Below, piece by piece: positions 1 through 8,489 of a stretch of DNA of 64,000 nucleotides. The notes beneath the pieces are model-generated. The model was given only the letters and a program-made list of their open reading frames with translations, ran no database searches and was not told the origin of the DNA. The stretch covers positions 1 to 64,000 of the forward strand of contig NZ_BMIN01000018.1 in assembly GCF_014642405.1 (NCBI RefSeq). Reading direction: 5' to 3'. Numbering within the stretch: the stretch's first letter is position 1; every line of letters starts with the position of its first letter. The position numbers and the translations under genes were made by a program. This DNA comes from Pontibacillus salipaludis (lineage in GTDB: Bacteria; Bacillota; Bacilli; Bacillales; BH030062).

Positions 1-78
1 AAGGTTGATAGGTCGGAGGTGGAAGCGTGGTGACACGTGCAGCTGACCGATACTAATAAATCGAGGGCTTATCTAACT
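1..78 (+). rRNA. 23S ribosomal RNA, 3' end (partial)
   Basis: The first ~78 bases match the conserved 3' terminus of bacillar 23S rRNA: the helix-closing tract GACCGATACTAATAAATCGA is followed by GGGCTTATCT. The gene enters from the left edge. The exact last base is uncertain by a few nucleotides. Confidence 0.9.
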
Positions 79-145
79 AAAGTGAAAAACGGTTATGTCT
101 TAATTCTTATCTAGTTTTGAAGGTACTCCTTCAAAAAAACAATAG

Positions 146-261
146 TATGGCGGTTTTGGCGAAGAGGTCACACCTGTTCCCATGCCGAACACAGAAGTTA
201 AGCTCTTCAGCGCCGATGGTAGTCGGGGTTTCACCCCCGCAAGAGTAGGACGCCGCCATGC
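146..261 (+). rRNA. rrf: 5S ribosomal RNA
   Basis: This is a classical bacillar 5S rRNA. The core CCGAACACAGAAGTTAAGC and the GCGCCGATGGTAGT segment are present. The ends GGCGG (from ~150) and CCGCC (to ~258) pair as helix I. It lies ~70 bp behind the 23S end, as in a normal rrn operon. End positions are good to a few bases. Confidence 0.95.
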
Positions 262-281
262 TTTGTTTATATTATTATCGT

Positions 282-351
<70 letters not shown>

Positions 352-358
<7 letters not shown>

Positions 359-480
359 AATTAAATTTGTTCAACGTCGATTTTACTTCGTTGAATTACA
401 AATGACTGTGTACCTTTAGGTGCAACCAATTTAAATTTGTGTTACGTCGAATACACTTCTTCGAATCACAAATTGTTGTG
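352..480 (+). repeat. Degenerate tandem repeat between two tRNA genes, hairpin-forming
   Basis: Two ~59-bp units at 352-410 and 422-480 align along their whole length with a 70-bp offset. Each starts with GCAACCAA, which in unit 1 is the CCA end of tRNA-fMet. Each contains inverted AAATTTGT/ACAAAT arms, so it can fold into a hairpin. Unit 2 has the tRNA-like end without a tRNA in front of it. This suggests that a tRNA gene was lost or that the tRNA tail and spacer were duplicated. Confidence 0.6.
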
Positions 481-504
481 CTTAGATTAATCAAATTAGA
501 AAAT

Positions 505-581
505 GGTCCGGTAGTTCAGTTGGTTAGAATGCCTGCCTGTCACGCAGGAGGTCGCGGGTTCGAGTCCCGTCCGGACCGCCA
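505..581 (+). tRNA. tRNA-Asp (GUC)
   Basis: A complete cloverleaf with acceptor stem GGTCCGG/CCGGACC, discriminator G and encoded CCA. Anticodon GTC is at 539-541 in the loop CTGTCAC. The T-loop GGTTCGAGTCC is canonical. It is likely the last gene of the rrn-tRNA transcript, since a terminator follows at 615. Confidence 0.95.
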
Positions 582-614
582 TTTTTGTTTTTGATTACAT
601 ATGATTGTTTATAC

Positions 615-643
615 AAGCCTTAGGAAAACCTCCTAAGGCTTTT
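615..643 (+). terminator. Rho-independent terminator of the rrn-tRNA operon
   Basis: The inverted repeat AAGCCTTAGG/CCTAAGGCTT with a short A/C loop is followed by TTTT, 34 bp after tRNA-Asp. Confidence 0.8.
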
Positions 644-803
644 CTAATGCATTTTTTTAGGGGATCTGAGGGATTGCTCTCACTCTGATCTTCTACTTTT
701 TACTGATATAGATAGGTTTTTTTCTTTTTGCCCCCTTTTTTGCTATGATGGGAATTAGATAAGAATCGATTCGTTAGACTGGAATAGGAAGTAGGTGTTT
801 CGC

Positions 804-1262
804 ATGAATGAAAGCTATACCATTCATACCCGCTCTGCTGAAGAGACGAAAGAAGTAGCTGAACGTTTAGGTGCTCTTTTAGAACCGAATGATCTTCTTA
901 CGCTTGAAGGAGACCTTGGCACAGGCAAGACAACTTTTACAAAAGGGATGGGCAGCGGACTTGGTATCACAAGAACCATTAGCAGCCCCACATTCACGAT
1001 TGTTAAAGAATATGAAGGGCGTATGCCTCTTTATCACTTAGATGTTTATCGTCTTGAAGATAGTGATGAGGATATCGGATTTGATGAGTATTTCGAAGGT
1101 GAAGGTGTGTGTGTTGTGGAGTGGGCCCAATACATTGAAGACTATCTTCCGAAAGAACGGTTAGATATTCATCTTTTCTATAATGGGGAAGACCACCGTA
1201 CGATACAATTAACCCCTCGTGGGGAACGATATGAACGATTATGTAAGGAGTTAGTCAAATGA
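804..1262 (+). CDS. tsaE: tRNA threonylcarbamoyladenosine biosynthesis ATPase TsaE
   Basis: TsaE is the P-loop ATPase partner of the TsaB-TsaD complex that makes t6A37 on ANN-decoding tRNAs. The 152-residue product is of family length. It shows a Walker A motif GDLGTGKTT at about residues 36-44, the following SPTFTIVKEY block, and a VEWAQYIEDYLP segment typical of the family. I chose ATG 804, which has an AGTAGG site 8 nt upstream. An in-frame GTG lies at 795 but sits on that site. The stop overlaps tsaB by 4 nt (ATGA), so the two are translationally coupled. This is ydiB in the Bacillus order. Confidence 0.95.
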   Translation: MNESYTIHTRSAEETKEVAERLGALLEPNDLLTLEGDLGTGKTTFTKGMGSGLGITRTISSPTFTIVKEYEGRMPLYHLDVYRLEDSDEDIGFDEYFEGEGVCVVEWAQYIEDYLPKERLDIHLFYNGEDHRTIQLTPRGERYERLCKELVK

Positions 1263-1969
1263 TTGTATTAGCTATCGATACGTCGAATCAACCGATGACG
1301 ATCGCCGTTATGAAAGAAGAACAGCTCTTAGCTGAATATACAACGGATATAAAGAAAAACCATTCGGTACAACTTATGCCTGCCATTAACCAACTGTTAG
1401 CAGATTGTAAGATGACGCCACAAGATCTAGATTTGATTGCCGTTGGCCATGGCCCAGGATCGTTTACCGGCGTTCGAATTGGACTCACGACAGCTAAGAC
1501 ATTAGCTTGGTCATTATCAATCCCTATTGTGGCCGTATCAAGCTTAGAGGTGCTGTCATACAATGGGGTATTCTTTAATGGTCTTGTTTGCCCGTTCTTT
1601 GATGCAAGAAGAGGACAAGTTTATACAGGTCTGTACCAAGCTGAAGGGTACGAGAAAATGGTTCCTGTTAAAGATGAAGTTAACGTGCTTATGTCAGATT
1701 GGCTAGAAGTGCTACGCGGTACAGAGGAATCCGTTTTATTTATTAGTTCTCAAGCTTCTATTCATAAAGAAAAGATCCAAGAAGTATTAGGTGAGAAAGC
1801 TGTTTTTTCTTCCTTACCGGTTCATTTGCCAAGTGCGGGGATGCTTGCGAGTATTGCTCTTACGAAGGAACCAACCTCTCTTCATGAACTAACGCCAAAT
1901 TATCTCCGTCTTGCAGAGGCTGAGGCCAAATGGCTCGAGAGCCAAAAGGGGCATCAGCAAAGTGAGTAA
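1259..1969 (+). CDS. tsaB: t6A complex dimerisation subunit TsaB
   Basis: TsaB is a catalytically inactive TsaD paralogue that scaffolds the threonylcarbamoyl-transfer complex. The 236-aa protein opens with the ASKHA-fold start VLAIDTSNQPM. It carries HGPGSFTGVRIGL at about residues 64-76, a signature of TsaB/YeaZ. The metal-binding histidines of TsaD are absent, as expected. It overlaps tsaE by 4 nt upstream and rimI by 8 nt downstream, inside a tight four-gene operon. Confidence 0.95.
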   Translation: MIVLAIDTSNQPMTIAVMKEEQLLAEYTTDIKKNHSVQLMPAINQLLADCKMTPQDLDLIAVGHGPGSFTGVRIGLTTAKTLAWSLSIPIVAVSSLEVLSYNGVFFNGLVCPFFDARRGQVYTGLYQAEGYEKMVPVKDEVNVLMSDWLEVLRGTEESVLFISSQASIHKEKIQEVLGEKAVFSSLPVHLPSAGMLASIALTKEPTSLHELTPNYLRLAEAEAKWLESQKGHQQSE

Positions 1970-2408
1970 AGCGATCGTTCGCCAAATGACAGAAGAGGAT
2001 ATAGATCGAGTTCTTCAATTAGAAGAGGCATGCTTTGCCACTCCATGGACCCGGGATGCTTTTGAGCACGAGCTTCAAGATAATCCTTATGCAGTTTATT
2101 ACGTTCTTGAATTTGAAGGCGTATTAGTAGGGTATTGTGGGTTATGGGTTATTATTGATGAAGCTCATATTACAAATATCGCGATTCTACCTGAGTACCG
2201 AGGCATGAAACTTGGTCAAGCCTTGTTTGAAGTGGTGATGGAAAAGGCACGTTTAGTTGGGGCCATTCAACTATCTCTAGAAGTAAGGGTATCGAATATT
2301 GTGGCCCAGCGTCTATACCGTAAGTATGGCCTGGTACCAGGCGGAATCCGTAAAAATTACTATACAGATAACCAAGAGGATGCTGTAGTTATGTGGGTGA
2401 AATTATAA
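1962..2408 (+). CDS. rimI: Ribosomal protein S18 alanine N-acetyltransferase RimI
   Basis: A GNAT-family N-acetyltransferase of 148 aa, the usual RimI size. It acetylates the N-terminus of ribosomal protein S18. The acetyl-CoA loop appears as [15 protein letters not shown] (R/QxxGxG/A type). It is followed by [21 protein letters not shown], the RimI-type β5/α4 block. The reading frame is open further upstream to 1911. GTG 1962 gives the family length, follows an AAAAGGGG site and overlaps the tsaB stop. The gene sits between tsaB and tsaD as in Bacillus (ydiD). Confidence 0.93.
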   Translation: MSKAIVRQMTEEDIDRVLQLEEACFATPWTRDAFEHELQDNPYAVYYVLEFEGVLVGYCGLWVIIDEAHITNIAILPEYRGMKLGQALFEVVMEKARLVGAIQLSLEVRVSNIVAQRLYRKYGLVPGGIRKNYYTDNQEDAVVMWVKL

Positions 2409-3442
2409 TGGATCAATATATTCTAGGAATTGAAACGAGCTGTGATGAAACGGCTGTTGCGATTGTGAGAAATGGGACAGAACTTATTGCGAATGTGGTT
2501 GCTTCTCAAATTGAGAGCCATAAACGCTTTGGTGGCGTTGTTCCTGAAATTGCTTCCCGTCACCATGTGGAACAGGTGACGCTCGTTTTAGAGGAAGCTT
2601 TAGAAGAAGCTGATATGAAGATGGAAGAGATCGATGCCATAGCGGTTACTGAAGGCCCTGGCTTGGTTGGAGCCCTATTAGTAGGGGTAAATGCGGCTAA
2701 GGCATTAGCTTTTGCTTATCAAAAGCCTCTAGTGGGCGTACAGCATATAGCCGGGCATATCTATGCGAATCGTCTGATGAAAGAGTTCGAGTTTCCATTG
2801 CTATCTCTAGTCGTTTCAGGAGGACATACAGAGCTTATTCTTATGAAGGAACATGGCTCATTTGAAGTGATTGGAGAAACGAGGGATGATGCAGCGGGGG
2901 AAGCCTATGATAAAGTGGCGAGGACGCTAAAACTTCCTTATCCAGGTGGTCCTCATATAGACCGACTGGCTCATGAAGGTGAGGTAACCATAGACTTCCC
3001 TCGAGCTTGGCTTGAGAATGATTCCTTTGACTTTAGCTTTAGTGGATTGAAATCCTCAGTTATTAACACTTTACACAACGCCAAGCAAAAAGGAATCGAA
3101 TTAAAGCAAGAAGATATTGCAGCAAGCTTTCAGGAAAGTGTTGTCGATGTGTTATCCACAAAGGCTTATAAAGCTGCAAAGCAATACGGTGTGAAGCAAG
3201 TTATTGTAGCAGGTGGTGTAGCTGCTAATAAAGGATTACGAGCTCGTCTTGAAGAGAAGTTTGGTTCAGATGAAGAACTCGAGCTATTAATTCCACCACT
3301 ACACTTATGCACAGATAATGCAGCGATGATTGCGGCAGCGGGAACGGTTGCTTTTAACCAGGGTCATCGTGCTGGATGGGACCTGAATGGAAATCCTTCC
3401 TTATCATTAGAGCGTTATGCGAAGCGTTCCGTAACGAAATAA
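2408..3442 (+). CDS. tsaD: tRNA N6-threonylcarbamoyladenosine transferase TsaD (Gcp)
   Basis: TsaD transfers the threonylcarbamoyl group to A37 of tRNA. The 344-aa protein begins [15 protein letters not shown]. It has the metal-binding HIAGH motif (His113 and His117) and the nucleotide-binding VSGGHTEL and [12 protein letters not shown] blocks. ATG 2408 overlaps the rimI TAA by one base and is preceded by GGGTGA. A GTG at 2393 is possible but gives a non-family extension. It ends the operon and is followed by a terminator and a DnaA-box cluster. Confidence 0.95.
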   Translation: MDQYILGIETSCDETAVAIVRNGTELIANVVASQIESHKRFGGVVPEIASRHHVEQVTLVLEEALEEADMKMEEIDAIAVTEGPGLVGALLVGVNAAKALAFAYQKPLVGVQHIAGHIYANRLMKEFEFPLLSLVVSGGHTELILMKEHGSFEVIGETRDDAAGEAYDKVARTLKLPYPGGPHIDRLAHEGEVTIDFPRAWLENDSFDFSFSGLKSSVINTLHNAKQKGIELKQEDIAASFQESVVDVLSTKAYKAAKQYGVKQVIVAGGVAANKGLRARLEEKFGSDEELELLIPPLHLCTDNAAMIAAAGTVAFNQGHRAGWDLNGNPSLSLERYAKRSVTK

Positions 3443-3453
3443 TACACAGGTAG

Positions 3454-3485
3454 AAAGCGAAATCATGTATTGGTTTCGCTTTTTT
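3454..3485 (+). terminator. Terminator of the tsaE-tsaD operon
   Basis: AAAGCGAAA pairs with TTTCGCTTT and is followed by a T run, 11 bp after the tsaD stop. Confidence 0.85.
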
Positions 3486-3486
3486 A

Positions 3487-3767
3487 TGTGGATCATGAGT
3501 CTGAAAGTTCGAATGATTCTTCCTAGAGCTCATTTTTCCACAGCTTAAAATCATACTGTGCATAAAATTTGTAGAATGCTGTCATAGTAAATAATCGTTT
3601 GTGAATAAAAGTTGTGGATAACACAATGTAATTCTGTGGATACTGTGTATAAATCTGTGAAAAACTGTATTTGTAAGGAAAAGTTATGTGGATATCATTG
3701 GGGATAGCTACAAAGTTCGACAAAGGTTATGAAAGCGCTAAAAAAAGAGGGGATATCTTGTGGATAT
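3487..3767 (+). promoter_or_regulatory. DnaA-box cluster downstream of tsaD (gcp)
   Basis: One perfect DnaA box, TGTGGATAA, lies at 3613-3621. One-mismatch boxes lie at 3487 (TGTGGATCA), 3534 (TTTTCCACA, opposite strand), 3557 (TGTGCATAA), 3600 (TGTGAATAA), 3635 (TGTGGATAC), 3644 (TGTGTATAA), 3687 (TGTGGATAT) and 3759 (TGTGGATAT). That is nine sites in ~280 bp with no gene between them. In Bacillus subtilis a DnaA-box cluster next to gcp is one of a small set that titrates DnaA away from oriC. The same location here suggests the same role. Confidence 0.8.
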
Positions 3768-3779
3768 CCCCTCTTTTTA
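3741..3779. terminator. Bidirectional terminator between tsaD and ydiF
   Basis: A long near-perfect hairpin with A5GAGGGGATATC pairing with GATATCCCCTCT5. A/T tails on both sides let it stop transcripts from both directions. It overlaps the stop codon of the minus-strand ABC-F gene and the last DnaA-like box. Confidence 0.85.
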
Positions 3780-5711
3780 GTCCTCTTCATGAAGTTGTTC
3801 CCATTCTTCCATTAAAGACTCGATTTTTGATTGGGATTGTTCATTTGTTTCTGTGAGTTCTAAGGACTTCTCATGATCCTGATAAATCTCTGGTTCACAG
3901 AGTAGGGCATCATTTTTTTCGATCACTTCTTCTAATTCTACGATTTCTTGTTCAATTTCTTCAATGCGACGCTTACGCTTTCTAGCTTCGCGTTGTTCTG
4001 CTTTATTTTGTTCAAATTGATTTTTAGAGTCCTTAGCTTCTTTTTGGACAGTAGGATTTTGTTGCGCTTCGTATTCAGCGATATCCTTCTCTTCTTGCTT
4101 CTTCTCTAAATAGTAGTCGTAATCACCGAGATAAAGGTGTGTGTCTGTCCCATCTAACTCCAGGATCTGTGTGGCAATCCGGTTAATAAAGTAACGGTCG
4201 TGGGAGACAAATAGAATGGTACCTGGATAATCCATTAGGGCGGATTCTAGTACTTCTTTGCTATCTAAGTCTAAGTGGTTAGTCGGCTCGTCCAATACAA
4301 GGAAATTGGATTTCTCAAGCATTAATTTAGCCAAGGCAACTCTTGCTTTCTCGCCACCACTTAAAGAGTTCACGCTCTTTAAAACGTCATCTCCGGTAAA
4401 TAGGAAGTTCCCCAGTACAGTTCGAACATCTTTCTCATCCATCATCGGATATTCATCCCATAGTTCGTGAAGAACAGTTTTGGAAGAATTTAATTGAGCC
4501 TGTTCCTGGTCATAATATCCGATTTGAAGGTTCGTTCCATATTGAATCGTGCCTCCGCTAGGGGAGAGTTTATCAATAATGTTTTTGAGAAGGGTGGTTT
4601 TCCCGACGCCATTAGGTCCAACGAGTGCTAAGCGTTCTGTTCGATTTACATCAAAGGAGACGTTCTCGAAAACTGGTTTTTTACTGTCTTCATATTGGAA
4701 CGAAAGGTCGCGCGCTTTTAGCACATCGTTTCCGCTTCTTCTGTTGATATCAAATGTGAATTTAGCGGACTTTTGATCTCCTTTAGGCTTATCAACCTTT
4801 TCCATCTTCTCAAGTTGTTTCTGTTTACTTTGAGCTCGTTTACTAGTAGAAGCTCGAGCCATATTTTTTTGAATGAAGTCTTCCATTCGTTTCATTTCGG
4901 ATTGCTGTTTCTCAAATTGCTTGAGATCGCGTTCGTAATTGGCGGCCTTTTGATCTAGATATTTGCTATAGTTCCCGTAGAATTTCTCAGAAGAGCGATA
5001 AGAGATCTCATAAACGACATTTACGACTTTATCAAGGAAATAACGGTCGTGAGAGACGATAACGACAGCCCCTGGGTAGCCTTGCAAATAGTGCTCTAAC
5101 CAGTTAAGTGTATCAATGTCTAAGTGGTTGGTCGGCTCATCAAGTACTAAAATATCGGGTTTAGATAGTAAGAGTTTACCGAGTGCTAGTCTTGTCTTTT
5201 GGCCACCACTAAGGGTCGCGATTGGCGTGGTTAAATCAAAGTCTCCAAAGTTTAACCCGTTCAATACCGCTTTAACGTCTGCTTCATAACGATAACCGCC
5301 GTCATTCTTGAAGCGAAGCTGCAGTTCATCGTAGTCTTTTAAAAGCTTCTGGTATTGTTCCTCTTTAGCTATAAGATCAGGATCTGCCATTTTTTCTTCC
5401 ATTTGACGGAGTTGTTTCTCCATAGCTTTTAAATGGTCAAATACGGCGATCATTTCATCCCAGATGCTTTTATCTGATTCGAGTCCAGTGTGCTGCTCTA
5501 AATACCCTAATGTAGCCTCTTTTGGCTTGTGGAGCTCACCTTCCTCATGCGAAAGCTCACCGGCCATAATTTTGAGCAAGGTCGATTTTCCAGCTCCATT
5601 ACGTCCAACAATGGCAATTCTGTCATTGGTGTGTACTTCTAATTTAATATTCGATAGAATAAGATCAGCGCCGAAGCGTTTTGTAATATTATTCATTTGC
5701 ATAAGAATCAT
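3777..5711 (-). CDS. ABC-F family ribosome-associated ATPase (YdiF-like)
   Basis: A soluble tandem ATPase of the ABC-F class that acts on the ribosome, not a membrane transporter. The 644-aa product has two nucleotide-binding domains. Domain 1 has GRNGAGKST at about residues 36-44 and LSGGQKTRLALG. Domain 2 has GPNGVGKTT and LSGGEKARVALA. Both have LDEPTNHLD Walker B motifs. Between them lies a basic linker rich in K/E (the P-site tRNA-interaction motif region). The C-terminus is a charged coiled coil. Length and neighbours match B. subtilis ydiF. No membrane segments are visible. Its role in antibiotic protection or translation is not known. Confidence 0.92.
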   Translation of the reverse strand: MILMQMNNITKRFGADLILSNIKLEVHTNDRIAIVGRNGAGKSTLLKIMAGELSHEEGELHKPKEATLGYLEQHTGLESDKSIWDEMIAVFDHLKAMEKQLRQMEEKMADPDLIAKEEQYQKLLKDYDELQLRFKNDGGYRYEADVKAVLNGLNFGDFDLTTPIATLSGGQKTRLALGKLLLSKPDILVLDEPTNHLDIDTLNWLEHYLQGYPGAVVIVSHDRYFLDKVVNVVYEISYRSSEKFYGNYSKYLDQKAANYERDLKQFEKQQSEMKRMEDFIQKNMARASTSKRAQSKQKQLEKMEKVDKPKGDQKSAKFTFDINRRSGNDVLKARDLSFQYEDSKKPVFENVSFDVNRTERLALVGPNGVGKTTLLKNIIDKLSPSGGTIQYGTNLQIGYYDQEQAQLNSSKTVLHELWDEYPMMDEKDVRTVLGNFLFTGDDVLKSVNSLSGGEKARVALAKLMLEKSNFLVLDEPTNHLDLDSKEVLESALMDYPGTILFVSHDRYFINRIATQILELDGTDTHLYLGDYDYYLEKKQEEKDIAEYEAQQNPTVQKEAKDSKNQFEQNKAEQREARKRKRRIEEIEQEIVELEEVIEKNDALLCEPEIYQDHEKSLELTETNEQSQSKIESLMEEWEQLHEED

Positions 5712-6035
5712 GGTCGTTCACCTCAATGAGTTAAGTGTATCTTAAGAAATGCGTGCTAAGCAAGGTTCGCACGTCGAAGTGACCCAGGTTCTTGTGGAAA
5801 GTCTGAGATGTTTGTGAAATTAGAAACATTTCTTTACAATTATGCTGTAAGGACAATCCATCATAAAGAACAACAAATAGAAACGTAGAATTTCATTCAT
5901 AACAGTACGAGGATGATCTTTGTGATCTTCCTGAAGTAGTGGTTATAGAAAATGGAAGCGTTAACGGTACCAGGATCGTTCCTTTACGGACTTGATCTGG
6001 TGTACGGTTACGGTATGAAGTGAGGGGGATATAAG
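5712..6035. other. Divergent ydiF/rex intergenic region
   Basis: 324 bp without a gene between the divergent ydiF and rex starts. It holds a cre-like site (5952-5966) and one Rex-like half site, TTGTGAA at 5812-5818, whose second half is poor (AGAAACA). I see no riboswitch or convincing sigma-A promoter. Confidence 0.5.
5952..5966 (+). promoter_or_regulatory. Candidate cre (CcpA) site upstream of rex
   Basis: ATGGAAGCGTTAACG fits the cre consensus WTGNAANCGNWNNCW at 14 of 15 positions. It lies ~70 bp before the rex start. Binding is inferred only. Confidence 0.45.
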
Positions 6036-6713
6036 ATGGAGCTAGATCAGGCAAAAATACCACAAGCGACAGCCAAGCGACTGCCCTTATATTATCGTTT
6101 TATAAATAATCTGCATAGCCAAGGTAAGCAACGAGTCTCATCAAAAGAATTGAGTGAGGCAGTGAAAGTCGATTCAGCTACAATCCGTAGGGACTTTTCG
6201 TACTTTGGGGCTTTAGGTAAAAAGGGGTATGGTTACAATGTGAATTATTTACTTACATTTTTCCGTAAAACCCTTGATCAAGATGAAGTCACGCGCGTTG
6301 CTTTAATAGGGGTCGGGAACCTCGGAACAGCTTTCTTACACTATAACTTCACAAAGAACAACAATACGAAGATTGAGATGGCTTTTGATGCGCAGGAAGA
6401 GAAGGTTGGTAGTGATATAGGTGGGGTGCCTGTTTATCATATTGATCAATTAGAGGAGTACTTATCAGAAGAGATTTCCGTTGCCATCTTAACGGTACCA
6501 GCCAATGAAGCACAAAAAATAGCTGATCGATTAGTAGAGGCTGGAATTCTTGGTGTATTAAACTTCACCCCAGCTCGAATATCCGTTCCAGAAGGTATAC
6601 GTGTGCATCACATCGATCTAGCGGTAGAGTTGCAAGCACTGGCATACTTTCTAAAACATTATCCTCTCGATCATGAAGAGAGCACCGAAGAAGAACCAAA
6701 AGAGGCTGAATAA
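6036..6713 (+). CDS. rex: Redox-sensing transcriptional repressor Rex
   Basis: Rex senses the NADH/NAD+ ratio and represses fermentative and respiratory genes when NADH is low. The 225-aa protein has an N-terminal winged helix (residues ~1-80; [12 protein letters not shown] and [21 protein letters not shown] are Rex hallmarks). A Rossmann domain follows with GVGNLGTAF near residue 92. The start follows GAGGGGGATATAAG. The last residues are acidic and overlap a terminator. A clear Rex operator pair lies in this window upstream of adhE (47974 and 48308), a likely target. Confidence 0.95.
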   Translation: MELDQAKIPQATAKRLPLYYRFINNLHSQGKQRVSSKELSEAVKVDSATIRRDFSYFGALGKKGYGYNVNYLLTFFRKTLDQDEVTRVALIGVGNLGTAFLHYNFTKNNNTKIEMAFDAQEEKVGSDIGGVPVYHIDQLEEYLSEEISVAILTVPANEAQKIADRLVEAGILGVLNFTPARISVPEGIRVHHIDLAVELQALAYFLKHYPLDHEESTEEEPKEAE

Positions 6714-6724
6714 GCCTCTTTTTT
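6698..6724 (+). terminator. rex terminator
   Basis: AAAAGAGGCT/AGCCTCTTTT stem with a 5-nt loop and a T run, overlapping the rex stop codon. Confidence 0.85.
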
Positions 6725-6818
6725 GTGTGTAGGAATTGGTTTTGGCTAGTGGATTATGTGATATAGTAGAAAACGGTTCGTAAAACGAAAGAATTAGAAA
6801 CGAAAGAAGGGACGCAGC

Positions 6819-8231
6819 ATGAGCAAATTATCGAGTAAGTGGCTTGTCGTTGTATCCGTCTTATTTGGAACATTTACAGTCATATTAAATAACAGCATGC
6901 TAAACCCGACGCTTCCGCGCTTTATGGAAATATTCGATGCTGATGCTGTAAGTGTAGGCTGGATGCTGACGATCTTTATGGTAGCAATGGGAATGACGAT
7001 GCCGTTAACAGGCTTTCTCGGAGATCGTTTCGGGAAGAAGAAAGTGTATGTGACGGGGCTTGTCATCTTCTTAGTTGGCTCTGTTTCAGGGTCCGTTTCT
7101 CCTACCTTGAACCTTGTTATTCTCTCAAGGGCCGTTCAGGGGATTGCCGGTGGTTTAATGATGCCGATTGCGATGGCGTTAATCTTTAACGCTTTCCCGA
7201 AGCACGAGCGTGGCCTAGCCGTAGGCGTATACGGAGTTGCAGCTATGGTCGCACCTGCGATTGGTCCTACAATTGGTGGGGTAATCATTCAGTTCTTTGA
7301 TTGGCCATTTTTGTTCTTATTTAATATTCCATTTGGACTGATTGGAATTATTCTATCTACTAAATATTTAGTCGAAACGGAAAAAAATCCTTCTCTTAAA
7401 TTCGACACCATTGGCTTTATTCTTGTGACGATTGGTGTCGGAGGAATCTTATTTGCCCTTGGACGAGGGAAGGAACTTGAGACCCTTCTTACAGTCAGTA
7501 ATATAGGTCTGATTGTCGTTGGGATCTTATCAGTAGTAGCATTTGTGTTTGTGGAAAATCGCAAGTCGCAACCCTTACTAAACTTATCTGTCTTTAAAGT
7601 TCCGACGTATGCCGTTTCTGTTGTTGTCACCGGTGCGGCATCGATTGGTCTCTTCTCAGGGATCTTCTTATTGCCGTTATTGATTCAGAATGTATATGGA
7701 TTGAATGAAGTGATGACAGGGTTACTCTTCTTACCAGCAGCGGCATTAAGCGGTGTATCGATGTCCATTGGGGGAAGGATTTTGGACAAGAAAGGTCCGA
7801 AAGCTGTTATCCCTATTGGATTGTTCGTAATGGCTGCTGCCACAACAGCTCTTGGCTTTCTTGAGTTGTCCACTCCTTACTGGGTGATCCTCGCTCTAAA
7901 TGCAGTACGTGGTGCTGGAATGGGTCTTAGCAATATGCCAGCCACAACAGCTGGAATGAACGCCATATCGGATGAACTGGTCGCTCAAGGATCGGCGATG
8001 AATAACGTCCTTAGACAAATGACGTCATCATTCGGCATTGTTTTCTTCTCGATCTATTATGAAACAAGGCGCGCTGTCATCTCGGCGGGTGAGGCCAATA
8101 TGACAGAGGCTACGCTTCAGACATTAAATGAGGCGTTTCTCGTATCAGCTGTGGTCATCGTTCTGGCGATTCCGTTTTCCTTTATTATGAAGGGAGCGGG
8201 GAGCTCTTCTGAGGAGGAAGAGGGCGCATAG
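6819..8231 (+). CDS. MFS drug exporter, DHA2 (EmrB/QacA-like) family
   Basis: A 470-aa polytopic protein with about 14 hydrophobic segments, the DHA2 topology for proton-driven drug efflux. It shows the MFS motif A-type loop GFLGDRFGKKKVYVTG between TM2 and TM3. Motif C-like AMVAPAIGPTIGGVI is in TM5, as in drug:H+ antiporters. The tail is short and acidic (SSSEEEEGA). Start ATG 6819 follows GAAGGGACGC. It is a single-gene unit between the rex terminator and a bidirectional hairpin. The substrate cannot be read from the sequence. Confidence 0.9.
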   Translation: MSKLSSKWLVVVSVLFGTFTVILNNSMLNPTLPRFMEIFDADAVSVGWMLTIFMVAMGMTMPLTGFLGDRFGKKKVYVTGLVIFLVGSVSGSVSPTLNLVILSRAVQGIAGGLMMPIAMALIFNAFPKHERGLAVGVYGVAAMVAPAIGPTIGGVIIQFFDWPFLFLFNIPFGLIGIILSTKYLVETEKNPSLKFDTIGFILVTIGVGGILFALGRGKELETLLTVSNIGLIVVGILSVVAFVFVENRKSQPLLNLSVFKVPTYAVSVVVTGAASIGLFSGIFLLPLLIQNVYGLNEVMTGLLFLPAAALSGVSMSIGGRILDKKGPKAVIPIGLFVMAAATTALGFLELSTPYWVILALNAVRGAGMGLSNMPATTAGMNAISDELVAQGSAMNNVLRQMTSSFGIVFFSIYYETRRAVISAGEANMTEATLQTLNEAFLVSAVVIVLAIPFSFIMKGAGSSSEEEEGA

Positions 8232-8245
8232 TTACGACAGTTCTA

Positions 8246-8290
8246 TAAAAATAAGCGGCTATCCCCGTATGGGGGAGCCGCTTATTTTTT
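8246..8290. terminator. Bidirectional terminator, DHA2 exporter / ydiK
   Basis: AAAAATAAGCGGCT pairs with AGCCGCTTATTTTT around a C/G-rich inner stem (TCCCC/GGGGG). Runs of A and T lie on both sides of these convergent genes. Confidence 0.85.
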
Positions 8291-8482
8291 GTTGCCTGTG
8301 TTCATTTTTAGAAACAGCATAAAAAGTCGAATTGCGACGGCGAAATTTACTGTCGCAACGAAAGAGCAAACGAGCGTAATCAAGTTCCAAATTGTCTCTT
8401 CTACACTAAGTATGGCGATATACGTAAATAAAATCCCCATAATAAAATAGAGGAATGCCATAAAGAATGGCGAAGTTTTCAT
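8282..8482 (-). CDS. Small membrane protein, YdiK-like (DUF4305)
   Basis: A 66-aa protein with two hydrophobic helices (FMAFLYFIMGILFTYIAIL and LITLVCSFVATVNFAVAI). I chose ATG 8482 because a GGAGG site lies 11 nt upstream. A TTG further upstream overlaps that site. The gene directly follows the CPBP protease gene on the minus strand, the same pair as ydiL-ydiK in B. subtilis. Function is unknown; accessory to YdiL is a guess. Confidence 0.75.
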   Translation of the reverse strand: MKTSPFFMAFLYFIMGILFTYIAILSVEETIWNLITLVCSFVATVNFAVAIRLFMLFLKMNTGNKK

Positions 8483-8489
8483 AATAGGG

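Noticed and set aside
3487-3767. DnaA-box cluster as a replication origin
   Set aside because: No dnaA/dnaN genes or AT-rich unwinding region beside it; the titration-site reading fits better.
5812-5829. Rex operator upstream of rex (autoregulation)
   Set aside because: Only the left half TTGTGAA fits; the right half AGAAACA does not.
6736-6767. Sigma-A promoter of the DHA2 exporter
   Set aside because: TATAGT is present, but the TTGGTT and TTGGCT boxes give spacers of 20 and 14 bp.
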